Below are positions 49,186 to 60,963 of a stretch of 64,000 nucleotides of DNA, one piece after another. The position numbers and the translations under genes are program-made. This DNA is from Homalodisca vitripennis. Lineage: Eukaryota > Arthropoda > Insecta > Hemiptera > Cicadellidae. The stretch spans positions 1-64,000 of the forward strand of contig NW_025778873.1 of the NCBI RefSeq assembly GCF_021130785.1, in the 5' to 3' direction. A model generated the notes under the pieces. It saw only the letters and a list, made by a program, of their open reading frames with translations, did not search any database and had not been told where the DNA came from. Position 1 is the first letter of the stretch; each line of letters opens with the position of its first letter.

Positions 49186-49559
49186 TAGGTTTAGAGTAAA
49201 ATTTGCATTCGAGAACCAGAGCCTCAGTTGTCCCGGTATCTGGGTATAAACCGCAGCACCTCTAAGCCTAAATAGCTCATCACTTCTTAACAAAAATTTT
49301 TAGTGTTTCCACCTGATTTTCCAGCCGATTTGCTTTCCTTTTGTTTACACAATGCTCACCTCCTATTAATAATAATATGTTTCTAACTACGGTTAGTTTT
49401 ACTATTACAAGTTATTTGATATACTCTAAACAAGGTGCAATTCTGGGAAGGAACATTACAAGACTTATTTTAATTAAAAGTTTTATATCAACTACAATCT
49501 GGCAGTATTTTAAAATATAGTATTCTTTTAACTTTCCTTAGAGTTAAATTATTATCAAA

Positions 49560-51120
49560 TGTATAAATTTAATATTTAAAGGTGAAAATAGAATCTAATA
49601 AATTGTTTCTATAATGGTATTTTTTCAATCGGACATTTCTAATCTCTTTAAAATGGAAAAACACTCTGGTTGTAATCTCAGCAACTAATTGTATATAATA
49701 AAAGATATAGACCATAATACTTCTTAAATCTGTACAATGCCACTTTTAGAAATAATACAGTTTAATCAAATTAACACAATACTTTATGAATTTTAATCTT
49801 AGATAAACTAACATTTGCTAATTTTAAATTATTGTTAATATTTACAAAACTATAAAGTGCTTGAAAATGTCTCACAGACACATTTAAGTAAATATTTCTC
49901 TTGGCAATCTTTACCCTTTTAATCATATATGTATAAACTTATATATTTCATCATTTAGATAATGTATGAAACCGTTGTAAGTGATTCTTTCTGTACACTT
50001 AGAGTACTGAAAGGATTTAAAATCTTAAATCAAGTCCTTCCAGTTTGCTAAATGAATGTTTTTTTTTATTTATTTTTAATCAATATAAATCAGTAAACAA
50101 AAAAATAAAATCGCTGTAAGATTCTTTATAAATTAAAATACTCTTAACTGCAAACGCGTAATAATTTTATGGGTGCTGTTTCACAGGTTTAGCTGTAATT
50201 AATAACTGCAAAACTGGAATGTAAATTGCTTTGGGTAATAAGAATAGTTAGGAAAAAATCGAGAATAGTCCTTTTCTTGATCTTGGTCTTGGCCAATAGT
50301 ACTCCTGGTGTAGATCTTCCACGTCCTGCGTGTTAAACGACTTTGAGCATTAAATTTGAAAATGAATATACTCCTAGCCATTATCAAGGTTTTGGCCATG
50401 TCACTTGTTCCACGTCCTGCTTCTACAATCTAACTTGGTGGGAGGTCGTCAAATTTTGTAGACACCAATTTTGAACTTAACGAAAACTTTGAAATACCTG
50501 CCGTTTAGTGTTACTATGGATATTAAGAAAAATATTAGTATATGCAGTATTATGTTTGCTTCACCTGTTTATTTGTATTTTAGGTTAAACCTTTACTTGC
50601 ATGTTTACATCACTACTACTGAAATTTTACCAAGTCTTGTTATCTGATTACACAAACACATATTTTCTATAGAAACAAACATGTTTTGTTAACTGTCTTA
50701 CATTTATTCTTATGTGATAAATTATCATATTTTATATCCTATTTATCGATATACTACTATTCGATATATCAAGTTATTGCTAATTAGTATATGTTCAACT
50801 GAAATAACCTTCGTAGATTTCATCATAGTTTTCGTTCTAATGTATCTGTTTCAAGTTACTTAGGGTTAACAAGGTTCTATATCTGTAGGTTATTAAACAA
50901 GCAATATACTATTATTTGAAAAGTAGGTTACAGGGTGAGCATTAAATAATTTTTCATTTTATTTTGAGACCGTTTCCTAGAACTATAAATATTTTAAAAA
51001 CAAGTCTGCAATGTTCAAACCATTGCCCTAACATTTGTGTTGTTTTCGCACTAGCTTAATTATCTTTCCATACCCATTCCATAGTTGACATTGATTACTC
51101 TCCTATACTTTAACCAATTA
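49560..51120 (-). repeat. GGACCA-core family copy 8 (reverse)
   Basis: CACTCTGGTTGTAATCTCAG (49665), CTGTACACTTAGAGTACTGA (49990), TAAATTGCTTTGGGTAATAAG (50221) and the core TTGATCTTGGTCTTGGCC (50276-50293). GTAGATCTTCCACGTCCTGC follows (50310), then TACTATGGATATTAAGAAA (50513) and CTAGCTTAATTATC (51050). It is parallel to copy 7 throughout. Confidence 0.65.
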
Positions 51121-51206
51121 CTATTCAAAATGATTATATACTTGTCATGTTATAGAATTTTTTATATTTTTGTATAGAATACTGTAACACTTATTCCAAC
51201 ATAGAA

Positions 51207-51610
51207 CCCAGCAGGGAGCACTTCTGGCTAGGTTATACTTTCCAGTGGTACCTAACATTGTGCACAGGAAAAGTCTGTGTCACATAAACCTGAGAAACCT
51301 TATGGGTGTTAAAGAGCAGAACATCACTAACCGAAATTTCGATATTCTGGGGTGCAAGTGTAATTCAATAGATCTAATCTATTGTGTAATACATGTAGTC
51401 TACTGCGGGAGATGGCTGTTTGAGTTGGTGGGGTTTGTTCCTAAGTGTCAGAGGTTCTTGCTAGCCTCAACATAAGAGTTTGCCACCCTATACCTGCTTT
51501 GACTGGAGAGGCCAGTTCAGAGCAGGTCAACCCTTTTTGAGGGCACATGGATTAATGAACGCCCTAAATTGTTCTTCATGGACCTCTATAATATGTGGCC
51601 CTATCCCTAA
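51207..51610 (+). repeat. GC-richer dispersed repeat, copy 3
   Basis: It starts AACCCAGCAGGGAGCACTTC and includes GGGAGATGGCTGTTTGAG (51408) and TTTGACTGGAGAGGCC. It is homologous to copies at 21.1 and 28.9 kb. The two small frames (51245-51475, 51480-51665) are not shared with the other copies. Confidence 0.6.
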
Positions 51611-51789
51611 CATTACCCATCCAGAAAATCCTATCACTTTGAATGTAGCGCAAAAGTCCTTATAGGACTATTAGGAATTATAAGATTTTTTCCCTAACAG
51701 AATAACAATATTTATAAACGTTTAAAAATAAGGAGTGTTCTATATGCAGTTTTTGGCTTGAAATGCCTCATACAATATCAGCCGAGAGC

Positions 51790-52430
51790 GTAAAGGCATC
51801 AATCACATTAACGATTTATTTATTGAGAAACCGCTTTCATGAAGAAAAAGCTCTTTTGTATTCTTCTGGTTAGCATATATTCACTCTTAACTTTCAGATA
51901 TAAGACTCTTTAACTTTAAAAAAAATACTTGTCGGCCTTTTTTCCAGTATAAAGTATAGTCACACATTTATTGCAACCTTTTCTGCATACTTCTTTTTAA
52001 ACCCTAAACTTAGATCTGATCAATTCACAAATTTAATTTTCTCACTGACATATATAGCATCCTGTTGGATACGTTAGTTTATTGTGAGAAGATAAGGTAG
52101 ATAATTTTAAAATTAATAAGACATGTTTGATACATACTTAACTTCGCTGGTTTGCCAACAAAATCAGAAAGAATTTACAACCCTCGAGGTTTTATACCAT
52201 TCAGGAAGGTTGACTTATACGTACTTCTGCTCTACTAAGATATTTCTGGTGGTACACTCAAGTATTGTCACAGCCCATATACCTACAAAATACCGGATAA
52301 TGGATCTTCTTCCTCATAAGATTGAGTTCCTAAAAGTTTGAGTTTCCTTTGCAGTTCCTAAAAAGACGCGTACATAAAAAAATTACTTCACTATATTTCC
52401 TCGTTTCTTAAAATCCTCTAGAAATTACAT
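51790..52430 (+). repeat. dispersed repeat pair, copy b (partner 41940-42610)
   Basis: Direct-orientation homologue of copy a, including ATTTCTGGTGGTACACTCAA near 52241. It lies directly downstream of the GC-richer repeat copy 3. Confidence 0.6.
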
Positions 52431-52449
52431 TAATCTAACTCTTAAATAA

Positions 52450-53130
52450 AGTATACACTCGAAATTTTAGTGCTTCTGGCCCCGGTCAGCTTCCAATTTT
52501 AGGGGAGTTTCTAGACTCTGAGAGCACCCACCTTTTCATCCCTCTAAGAGATTGCAGCCACTGGGAGCGCTACAACTATGGTATTTCCTGGCATTTTAAA
52601 GATCTCAGTCACTAAGATACCTCACTATCTGATCTTTGGGAAGCCAAAATCCTTGAAGCTTCCATCCTCTACCAGTTCCCGGTTTGTTACCGCCGACGGT
52701 TTCTACTGATTAAAAAACTGTAGCTCACAGTCTGCTTTAGCTCCTTCTCTCTTGGAGTTTCTGGCATATTCGTGCTTCCGGTGCCTAGTAGCACTTGGTA
52801 TTTAGATCCCAGAGGGATCTAATAGCTTTTAAATTTAAGGGGTCTTAGTTTCTGACAGTTTCCGATCCAGGGAAGCTTCTGAATTCTTTAGTATCCGGCC
52901 GGCCAACGGGATCGTAAAATTTGTCAGATATTGGGTATTTTTACATTTTCACAATGCCGCTGCTGCTATTACAGGGAATTGTTCTTGGTTGTGGCAAATT
53001 CTTGGCTGTCTCGCAAGCTCTAAAAGGTGACTGGCTGATCACGAGTTCCAGGCGTTCATGTGTAGAGGTCCTTAGCCAAATACTACTCTACTAACGGACT
53101 GGTTTTGAGGAGTGCCTGTCCGAACACACG
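52450..53130. other. GC-richer block, unclassified
   Basis: Its composition contrasts sharply with its neighbours, but all frames on both strands have frequent stops. It includes short internal repeats (CCCAGAGGGATCT near 52810) and no motif I recognise. It is most likely a decayed transposon internal region. Confidence 0.3.
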
Positions 53131-54735
53131 ACTTTTTTATGTTAAAATTGTAAAAACATTCATTCCAAGTAAATTTAATGTTCAGAGAGCCGTGCAGGCA
53201 TGTTTTCAAAAGGTAGCAATTGTTGTCTCCCGAGCCTCTAGATATTAAAAACATCTTTATATTGTATGTAAAAATGTGCATTGACCAATAAGATCGTACT
53301 GAGTCCGGAAGAACGACCGCACTGCATGAAACAGGTCCACGATTTATTAAAGTTTGCTCTCGCAGGCTTGAGTTCATCTAATCAGCAGATATAAATTTGG
53401 TATAAAAAGTTCCTGAATGCTTAAAATATATACAACTTGTTTGAACCGCTGCTTATTTTCACACATATTACATACTTTAGACGAGATTAGAATATAAAAT
53501 GTTGATAAAAAAATTTGAAATTTGATAAAAAAATGATTGATGTATAAAATGATGATCATTAGAATGGTACCGGATTGAAGTGGGAGTATTTGGTGATGAA
53601 TGCATGGGAAAGAATAAACAAATGGCTGTTTAAGGGGAATGTGGTAAGAAAATCTCAGTTTTAGTATAATTTATTGAATTGCCATTCAATTGAACATTCG
53701 CTGCAATGAAGATGTGAATCTTAACTACTATTGACCATTTATAACTCGAAATCAGCTTCGAAAACTGCTATATTTCTGTATACTCTTTTTATCTCTTCTG
53801 GCAAACATTGACTCCCGATTCAATAATCTAAATCTGATAACGTCTGATTTCAGACGCTGCATTAAGCGTAATGTGAAATTAAGATGAACTCAACATTCAC
53901 ACATATATATCAGTTATTGTATTTAATTAATAAATTAACATAATTCATTTAAACTAATTTTTACTCGTTGTTAAAATACAGCCTACTACGAAATATTATT
54001 TCGGTTGTAAAATATAAGAAAATTTAATATAATAGGGTAATTTTTGCAATTAAATAAAGACATTTAAGAGTTATAAACCACATATAACACTCCTATTGTG
54101 TTTTATTACTACCATGAACATTTCGAGTTTAGAGAATTTATCTTCAGGTATCAGGTTAAGGTACATCACATAGAAAAAAAACAAAACACTCAACTAAATT
54201 AATATGTTTATTATAACTAAAATCGGTAGCAACATTAATTTATTCCTTAATTAATGTACAGTAAAATACGATTTTAAAGAATTTCAAATAATAAGTTTCA
54301 TACTAAAACATGTTTGTCATTTAATAGCGCATCAGGATTAATTTTGGCTCATTTTTAAATTTTAAAATGTTCTAAATTAGAAATTACCTGACTTTTTTTC
54401 ATATGTGTACATTTCATAATTTTTCGATATTTTGTGCATTTATAACCAATATTTTTCAAATTAACAGCCGACTTTTCTTTTGATCATTTCATGTCTTCAT
54501 TTAATCGTCTAATTTCGGAGGTTACTACTAGTATACATACTACATACTACTAATATGTACAAAAAGAACCAAATTCATATGAATACTTGATCTATTTTGA
54601 GGAAAATAGTTAACCATTTCGGCCTGAACGCATTTGGTACATTGGTTAACAATAGGCCAAAATAAAAATGTACTAGCTTTTCTACAAAACGGATCAGTGT
54701 TATTGAACTATTGCAGTAATAATTCTAGTCCAAGT
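53131..54735. other. AT-rich non-coding stretch
   Basis: The minus frames at 53072-53377 (101 codons) and 53374-53559 have no recognisable motif. Nothing else is seen. Confidence 0.35.
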
Positions 54736-54739
54736 GACG

Positions 54740-54980
54740 ATACTCAATAAAAATGTGAATGGCTGTAATTAATCGCTAAAGCAGATATGTAAATTGGTTT
54801 GGGTGACGAGAGATGGTGAAAGTGGCATCTGTGATCTTAGAACAATAACAGTATCCTACCTGCAAGTCCTGATCCTGGCCCTGGTCCTCGGTGCCTTTTA
54901 GGTAATGGTTACACTCTGTGCTGCGATTTTTAGACTTTGTACATTAAATTAAAATTTGCATATATTAAAACAACCTAAAT
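54740..54980 (-). repeat. GGACCA-core family copy 9 (reverse)
   Basis: TAAATTGGTTTGGGTGACGA (54790) and the core GTCCTGATCCTGGCCCTGGT (54866-54885) followed by CCTCGG. Upstream modules (in the family's sense) are mostly missing. Confidence 0.55.
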
Positions 54981-54984
54981 CTTT

Positions 54985-56960
54985 CTTCCTTGTTTCCCTG
55001 GATATGAATAACTCAAATATCTTTGTTGAGTATTTTTTATATGTTTTCTAGTTAGTATGAATATTGTGGCTTTACCTCACTTCTACAACTAAAAATTAAA
55101 CCTAACTAATTTTACGTCATTATACACTCATATGAGTACAACCACACCATAAAGACAAACATTTCAATAAAACTAATTTTCTTTAATAATAAAATAAGTT
55201 CCCTTATTCAGTTTAGAGCATGTGTTAATATATTACTCTAAATACCATTTTATTAGGGATTATTTTCGGTATGAACGTTTAACTCTATTGCTAATTAAAA
55301 AAAAAAACTTATGTGGATTTTACAAGGATTTTGCTTTGCCGTACCAGATTAATAGTAATTACTTTTTAAAGTCCAGTTAATTTGAAGTTTATATTATCAG
55401 TACATATTATTAAATAAATTTATTGTATATGATTGTATTTACCATGAAACAAGAACAGTTACAACGTTCAAAAGGCCTTTATTACTAAGGTTAAATAAAT
55501 TATTTTGACATTAAGAACCCATAACACTATAAATATTGATTTTTGGCGAAATACCAAGATACACATATTTTTTCTTATTCAATATATATAATTCGCTAAA
55601 CATTTGGAACTACTGATGGTAAACGCACATTTTCATAACAAATTTACAAGTCACAGAATACTACTTTATTTTGTTATAATTTACAAATCTCCATGACAAA
55701 TAAGTTTAAGGACATATCGAAGACAACTCATAGCTGTAAATCGATACTCATTTCCGCATTTGTATGAAAGTTCCATTGCGTTTCATTCGGACAGAATTAA
55801 ATTTTTTAAACATAAAAGGAAACTAATATTAAACTTAAAATAATATTCAGTCACATTAAGCAAAATTGGACTCATCGAACTATAACACTGTGTGTTGTTT
55901 TAATAACACAGGTAGAAAGCATAGTAACAGTTAAATAACACACGAAGCACGATTCTCACAGTTCAAATCCCAATATTATTTTACCTTTTTTGTGATGTTT
56001 TGTGAATAATGTAATGTTCATTGGTGTTTGACATTATTAGAAACATTATCAGCGCGTTTCTCGACAGTGAGACATCCGTCAGAACAACTTAAAGTTACAC
56101 AAGTGTTTTAATTTGGTACCTGTTTTATTGTTTTACCCATGATCACAGAAGTATTAGGATACATTTTACAGAATATGTTGTTAAATGTGATCATAGAAAC
56201 ATATAAGTCTTATAAACATATAAGGAAACATTTAAACTCTTCCATAGTAATGATGAGTGCCGCATTTTAGGCCATACGCTCCATAGTATACTGTTTTATA
56301 AACTTAGTTAATTTTATGTTACATTTAACCTAATCAATTTCGTGTTATCATTTAGTGTTCTAGTTCAACGGTTATAGTTCTATTCACGACATATCTCTCT
56401 TTTACAATACAAAATAGTAACCACGATTTATGTTACTCCATGTACGCCATACTATTCCTGGTGTTAACGTGGGTTGTGCTGAGTAACCAGCTACTACTTG
56501 GCTGTCTGGAGGACTCTAGCGTCCTCAGCGTCCTCAACCCCACCATGATAGCATCTTCGTAGTGAGACCTATATTTTTGTCCTAGATTTTATACTCATTT
56601 CCACTAACTTTAAAGTAATTCATAACAAGGAGTATTATAAAATTTCAAATGAATATTTTTAAAACTACTGCTAATTTTATTATTATTATCTAGTCCACGC
56701 GAATAAACATATTGTTTCGTGAGTAAAAATACTGGTGTTTGAATTTGAAAATGTGCCCTTTTCTTAGTCATAAAGTAGAAGTAATTTTTATTGTACCTAT
56801 AATTAAATTAATTATTTGATTTATCTTAGATATGTTACTATTATTTGGAATACTCAGTGACCTCCCTTAGTTCATGCTGTAAAAGGAGTATGTTGGAAAA
56901 TTAAATTACCCTAAAGAAGATCGTTACACAACTATATACCTTTCAATATTAGTTTAACTT
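54985..56960. other. AT-rich non-coding stretch
   Basis: 55130-55300 matches 18510-18680 in the same orientation, even though the nearby cores (copies 9 and 3) are opposite. A box B-like CAGTTCAAATCCC near 55960 is isolated. No gene is seen. Confidence 0.4.
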
Positions 56961-56961
56961 T

Positions 56962-56963
<2 letters not shown>

Positions 56964-57015
<52 letters not shown>
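56964..57015. repeat. (AT)n microsatellite
   Basis: About 26 AT dinucleotides, ending about 100 bp before the rRNA pseudogene. Confidence 0.95.
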
Positions 57016-57017
<2 letters not shown>

Positions 57018-57113
57018 TGCTATATGTTACTGTAAAAAAGGTAGCCAACTATTATACTGGACATACTAATTTCAATGAGAATAAGAATAAAGGAATACAA
57101 GAATTAAATCGTA

Positions 57114-57584
57114 AGCCCTTGTTACGATTTTTACTTCCTCTAAATGATCAGGTTTGGTCATTTTTCCGGCAACATCGGCGACCACACGAGGCGATCTCCG
57201 CGCACCATTTCGAAGACCTCACTAAGTCATTCGACGGGTGAGTAGCGACGGGCGGTGTGTAAAAATGGCAGGGACTTCAACGCGAGCTTATGACTCGCGC
57301 TTACTGGTAATTCTTCGTTGAAGGGGAACTAGTGCAAGCCTCAATCCATACCATGAAGGAGTTTCAACAGGCTACCCGGGCCTTTCGGCCAGGGAAGACA
57401 CACTGATTCCTTCAGTGTAGCGCGCGTGAGGCCCAGGACATCGAAGGACATCACAGACCTGTTATCACTCAGTCTTGTGCGGGTAGAAGCCGCCTGTCTC
57501 TCTAAGAAGAATTTGATTCAACGGTAGCACTATTGTGGATATGCCTAGTTAGGAGGCTAGAGTCTCGTTTGTTATCGGAATTAC
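57114..57584 (-). pseudogene. 18S rRNA pseudogene, 3' part
   Basis: The complement of this segment follows the 3' third of eukaryotic small-subunit rRNA. In plus-strand view it carries CTTGTTACGATTTTTACTTC, CTCTAAATGATCAGGTTTGG, AGTAGCGACGGGCGGTGTGT, AACGCGAGCTTATGACTCGC, CCTTTCGGCCAGGGAAGACA, TTCAGTGTAGCGCGCGTGAG and AGTCTCGTTTGTTATCGGAA, in the correct order. A variable-helix segment between about 57515 and 57540 is deleted. Substitutions occur at near-universal positions (for example GGTGTGTAAAAATGG for GGTGTGTACAAAGGG). It is a lone, truncated copy without 5.8S or 28S, so it is a dispersed pseudogene rather than part of an rDNA array. The frame at 57017-57241 overlaps it and is spurious. 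Confidence 0.93.
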
Positions 57585-57589
57585 CTTCC

Positions 57590-59065
57590 TAATTTAAATG
57601 TTTTCTATTTATGATTTGCTATACATCAGTATTTTAACAAGAAGACATATGAATTCATTACATTCCAGTAGTATATTTGATTTCTTCTTCGGTTACGGGA
57701 TTAGCGTTTACGAATCTCTCTACTTGTCTATCTGTCTATCTCATTGTTTCTCTGTCCATATCTCAGTCCGTCCTCATTATATATTGTAGAGATTATGACC
57801 TTTTTGCTTAAAATCTTTCAGAAATATAGGCCAAATATTATTATAGACAACATTCCGATGATAGTTCATGTCGCTACATTGGTTATGGCTAAGCATTTGT
57901 AAATGTTTTACATTCGTTTTATTTGGAACTGTAGTTGTAATGAGAACGAAGCTGAATAAATAAATTAGTAAATTAGCTAAATACAAATATACGAGATCTT
58001 AAACATTAATACATACTGCATATTTATAAATAAAAATGCAAGATTAGTAGGATAAAGTGGTTTTAAGTATGTGACAAGATTATATTTTAGCGCAAAATTA
58101 AGTAGTAGTAACTGGTAACCTTAATAATTGACCTCAATGAGAACAGTTGTATGTATCTGGTTGCTTTCTCGAAAAGTATCATCTGTAGAATTATGAATAG
58201 AAGCTTTTATAAATCGTTTTTTCCGTATATAAAAACGAGTTGTACGGTAGTGAATTTCCTTCGAGGGAATTTGAGCGTTACTGAAGCCTTTTACTCAGTA
58301 AGCTGAAAAAGTTTCTTCTTTGTCTGCTGGGGAATGTAAAGCTCTCTTCCAGACATATACACAATAAAATGAGCTATAGACTCTAATTAATGCGTAAAAT
58401 AAGAATGAAGCTTTTTTGTGACACCAGGTGAGGCGTACTCCAACCTCCTTGTAATTAAAGTCATTGTGAAATAATACATGTTTAATGACTGGAGGGTCTC
58501 TGAGTATATCTAAACTGAGGAGTGTTCTTGTTTTAAATAGTTTTATGAGAACAGTCTCTTTCTATAAATACATGCTCAATGCAATTGACATTTTAAATAA
58601 TTTGTTCCTAAGGATGCGTATCCCCGAAATAGAACAATACAGTACTCCAAACCGTTCATAACCTTTAATTTGCAAGAAAAACAATTTTAATTTCAGATTT
58701 TCAAATCTAAATACCACCTTTACTCGTTGCATGTACAAGTTTTTTAATTCAAGAAATCGTACACATAAAATTGTGTAAAAACTATCGACCTTAAATATTG
58801 ACTTAGAGTAGCTAACCAAAATAAATTTTAATTCTCCGGCGAGTTCTGGAGATTAATTAATACTGTTATTTAACTCTTATTGTCAACCAAGATGTTGACT
58901 AAAATAACTTTGGTAATGGTTTAATTCTGCAGAATACTCTCTCAATTTCAGCTTAAGCAATTGTCATAATAACGACGCATTCTAGATCGTAGAAAGTAGA
59001 ATTTTGAAAGTTACATTGAAATCTAATAATCTTTATCACTTTAATTGACTATATCTTATTTCTTA
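57590..59065. other. AT-rich non-coding stretch
   Basis: Only chance ORFs (57598-57789, 57777-57986, 58562-58819) without motifs. Confidence 0.4.
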
Positions 59066-59069
59066 TAGT

Positions 59070-59770
59070 GTGTAAGAGATATCTGACGTTAATGTCAGTA
59101 ACTAATTGAATCAGTAGAACATCATAGACCATATTTCTCTCAAAAATGGTCATGAGAGTTAAAACAAATTATTAAATATAATAAATAAATATAATTCAGT
59201 TATTAGTTTTATACGGAAACACCTAACATAAACAGTTTTCAACTCAAGGTAAATATTTATCTAACTGCAAAATTGCCAGAAAAATGTCAATTATAAATAA
59301 TTCAGGAAATATTTCTCCTTACAAGTTTTAAAATATTTAGCAGATATATATGAACGAATACAAAGCGTTACTGAGATTGACACATGAAATTACTAAGTTC
59401 TTATTGATTCTTTCTGTACACGTTGGGTCTTCGTGCAAAACAAGGTTCGTTCTGTATTTACACAAAGGTTACAAAATATTTCTTTGATTACATAATTTCT
59501 AAGAAAAAAGAAAACCATGAAGTTAAAACATTTGCAAAATGAATAAAATAGAATTTACTTCAATTATCATTACATTTGAACTGTGCCTGTGTTTTGTGCT
59601 GTAAATAATAATACTTTCTTAAACTAGGATGTAATTTGCTTTGGGTAACGAGAGATACTATGAAGGACAACTTAGATCTCTAAATTATAAAAGGAACTCA
59701 TCCATGTAAGGCCTGGTCCTGGTACTGGCGATTGCATCTTATTCTACCTATGTGATTTTTCTTCTTATGT
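59070..59770 (-). repeat. GGACCA-core family copy 10 (reverse)
   Basis: The TAGACCATATTTCTCTC module is near 59126, a GTACAG unit at 59280-59440 and ATGTAATTTGCTTTGGGTAA near 59629. The core GGCCTGGTCCTGGTACTGG (59710-59728) follows. It is the last core before the virus-like region. Confidence 0.6.
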
Positions 59771-59774
59771 GATT

Positions 59775-60030
59775 GTTTATACATACTATAAAGACAAATA
59801 TGTGTTTGAAATATAATTTAAATTTCTTATGCTATTAACTCCACTTATAGGGAGTAGGTAAGAAAGTGCCGATTCTAGCGCACTTTCGGAGCCAACAGTA
59901 AATCAAGGGAAAATACTGTTTAAAGGACAATAAACGAATCTTTAAAATCAAACAGTAAATCACGAATAAAAAAAACCGAATTTATAGCTGTTTGCTTCTA
60001 CTTTCTTGAGCAGTTTTAATGTAAAATCTC
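59775..60030. other. transition to the virus-like region
   Basis: AT-rich with no supportable ORF. Repeats of the GGACCA-core family stop here. Confidence 0.4.
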
Positions 60031-60031
60031 C

Positions 60032-60537
60032 TTAACGGAAATGATGGAATTTGCTAACAATCACTCGAGAAGTCGGAGAGAATGTGAGTAAAACCACATT
60101 CTTTTCACGAGGTTCATTATTTATCTTTTCCAAGTGTACTATAAAATCATCGAGGATTTCTGGCTTAAAATCGTAGACAAATTCAACATCCAGATAATGA
60201 AAAAATACAGGTAATATCTTTTCATAATAAACGTGTGTATCGATACCTACACAAATAATGTATTCTTTGAAAAAGAAAATAATTTTTTCAATGGTCCTAA
60301 GAGATAAGTAAAACTTTTTATTCTGTTTTCTAAATTCTGTAACAAATTTTGTTTGTTTTTACCTCCATATTGCAATTTTGTAAGCAGGTTATTCAAATGT
60401 GTTAGTTTATTTCAAAATTTCTTAGGTTTAGGTCTTTCGTACAAAATTATATTATAATCTCTACAAACTAAATATCTTTTATCAATAATTTCTCCTCTAT
60501 TATAACACTTGTAACAGTTGGCATTATACTCTTCCAT
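60032..60537 (-). pseudogene. small cysteine-containing gene, broken
   Basis: Starting from ATG at 60535-60537, the minus frame runs 41 codons. It has a CYKC pair, a third Cys 13 residues on, and a basic tail. It then meets an in-frame TGA (60412-60414), continues open to TAG (60247-60249), and overlaps another frame open from about 60358 to TAA at 60032-60034. This last frame has well-formed, protein-like composition (LLTFSPTSRVIVSKF near its end) but no ATG. It is best read as one gene with a nonsense codon and a frameshift, or as two small overlapping genes. No family is recognised. Its neighbours and Lys/Asn/Ile-rich composition link it to the virus-like block. Confidence 0.4.
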
Positions 60538-60566
60538 TTAAACAAAAAGATTTTTTGTTATAAATG
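60535..60566. promoter_or_regulatory. inverted repeat spanning two divergent start codons
   Basis: CATTTA-AACAAAAA (60535-60548) is mirrored by TTTTTTGTTATAAATG (60551-60566), with one extra base in the right arm. The outer triplets are the ATG codons of the minus gene (60537) and the plus gene (60564), leaving 26 bp between them. It may be a compact bidirectional promoter or operator, or the centre of an old inversion. Confidence 0.5.
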
Positions 60567-60809
60567 GAGATTATGGAACTAAGTCTACCGAGATATAAAT
60601 TTTTCAGCGCAAATGTTTATGTTTATATTTTAACTACCGAGATAAAAAGAAATGATTTTATTGTATTATTCAACTATTTAGGATATTTTGTCTATGATTA
60701 CAAAAATTATTACGGAAGAAATCGAGATTTTTCATCAGCGAAAGAGTATATTTTTAAAGTATTAGAAGGAATGAAAGAGAATAATATGAACATCATCAAT
60801 TATTGTTAA
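60564..60809 (+). CDS. 81-residue protein of unknown function (virus-like block)
   Basis: Intact frame starting ATG at 60564 and ending TAA. The start is supported by the divergent gene only 26 bp away. Composition is rich in Tyr, Phe, Asn and Lys. The N-terminal half alternates hydrophobic and aromatic residues (FFSANVYVYILTTEI, then FIVLFNYLGYFVYDY), like two beta strands or a short membrane-associated stretch. The C-terminal part is charged and helical (AKEYIFKVLEGMKENN). There is no signal peptide. I do not recognise the family. It is the only plus-strand ORF of the block and lies between the broken Cys gene and the hairpin repeat array. It could be chance, but its composition matches the minus-strand genes at 62-64 kb rather than the surrounding host DNA. 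Confidence 0.45.
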   Translation: MEIMELSLPRYKFFSANVYVYILTTEIKRNDFIVLFNYLGYFVYDYKNYYGRNRDFSSAKEYIFKVLEGMKENNMNIINYC

Positions 60810-60963
60810 AGATATAATGAAAGACATACAAAATGAATGTTGTTAGTGTGCATGTTTTTGCGATATCTACTTAACTTCTAAGAAATTGGGAATGGGAGAA
60901 GAAGAAAGGTATCATATGTTTTATTTCAATCAACTGTAGATTTGTGACGTCTGCTTTTCAGCC

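Noticed and set aside
55900..55970. possible tRNA gene (box B-like CAGTTCAAATCCC)
   Set aside because: No convincing box A at the right distance and no cloverleaf pairing.
57017..57241. 74-codon ORF
   Set aside because: It runs through the antisense of the 18S rRNA pseudogene.
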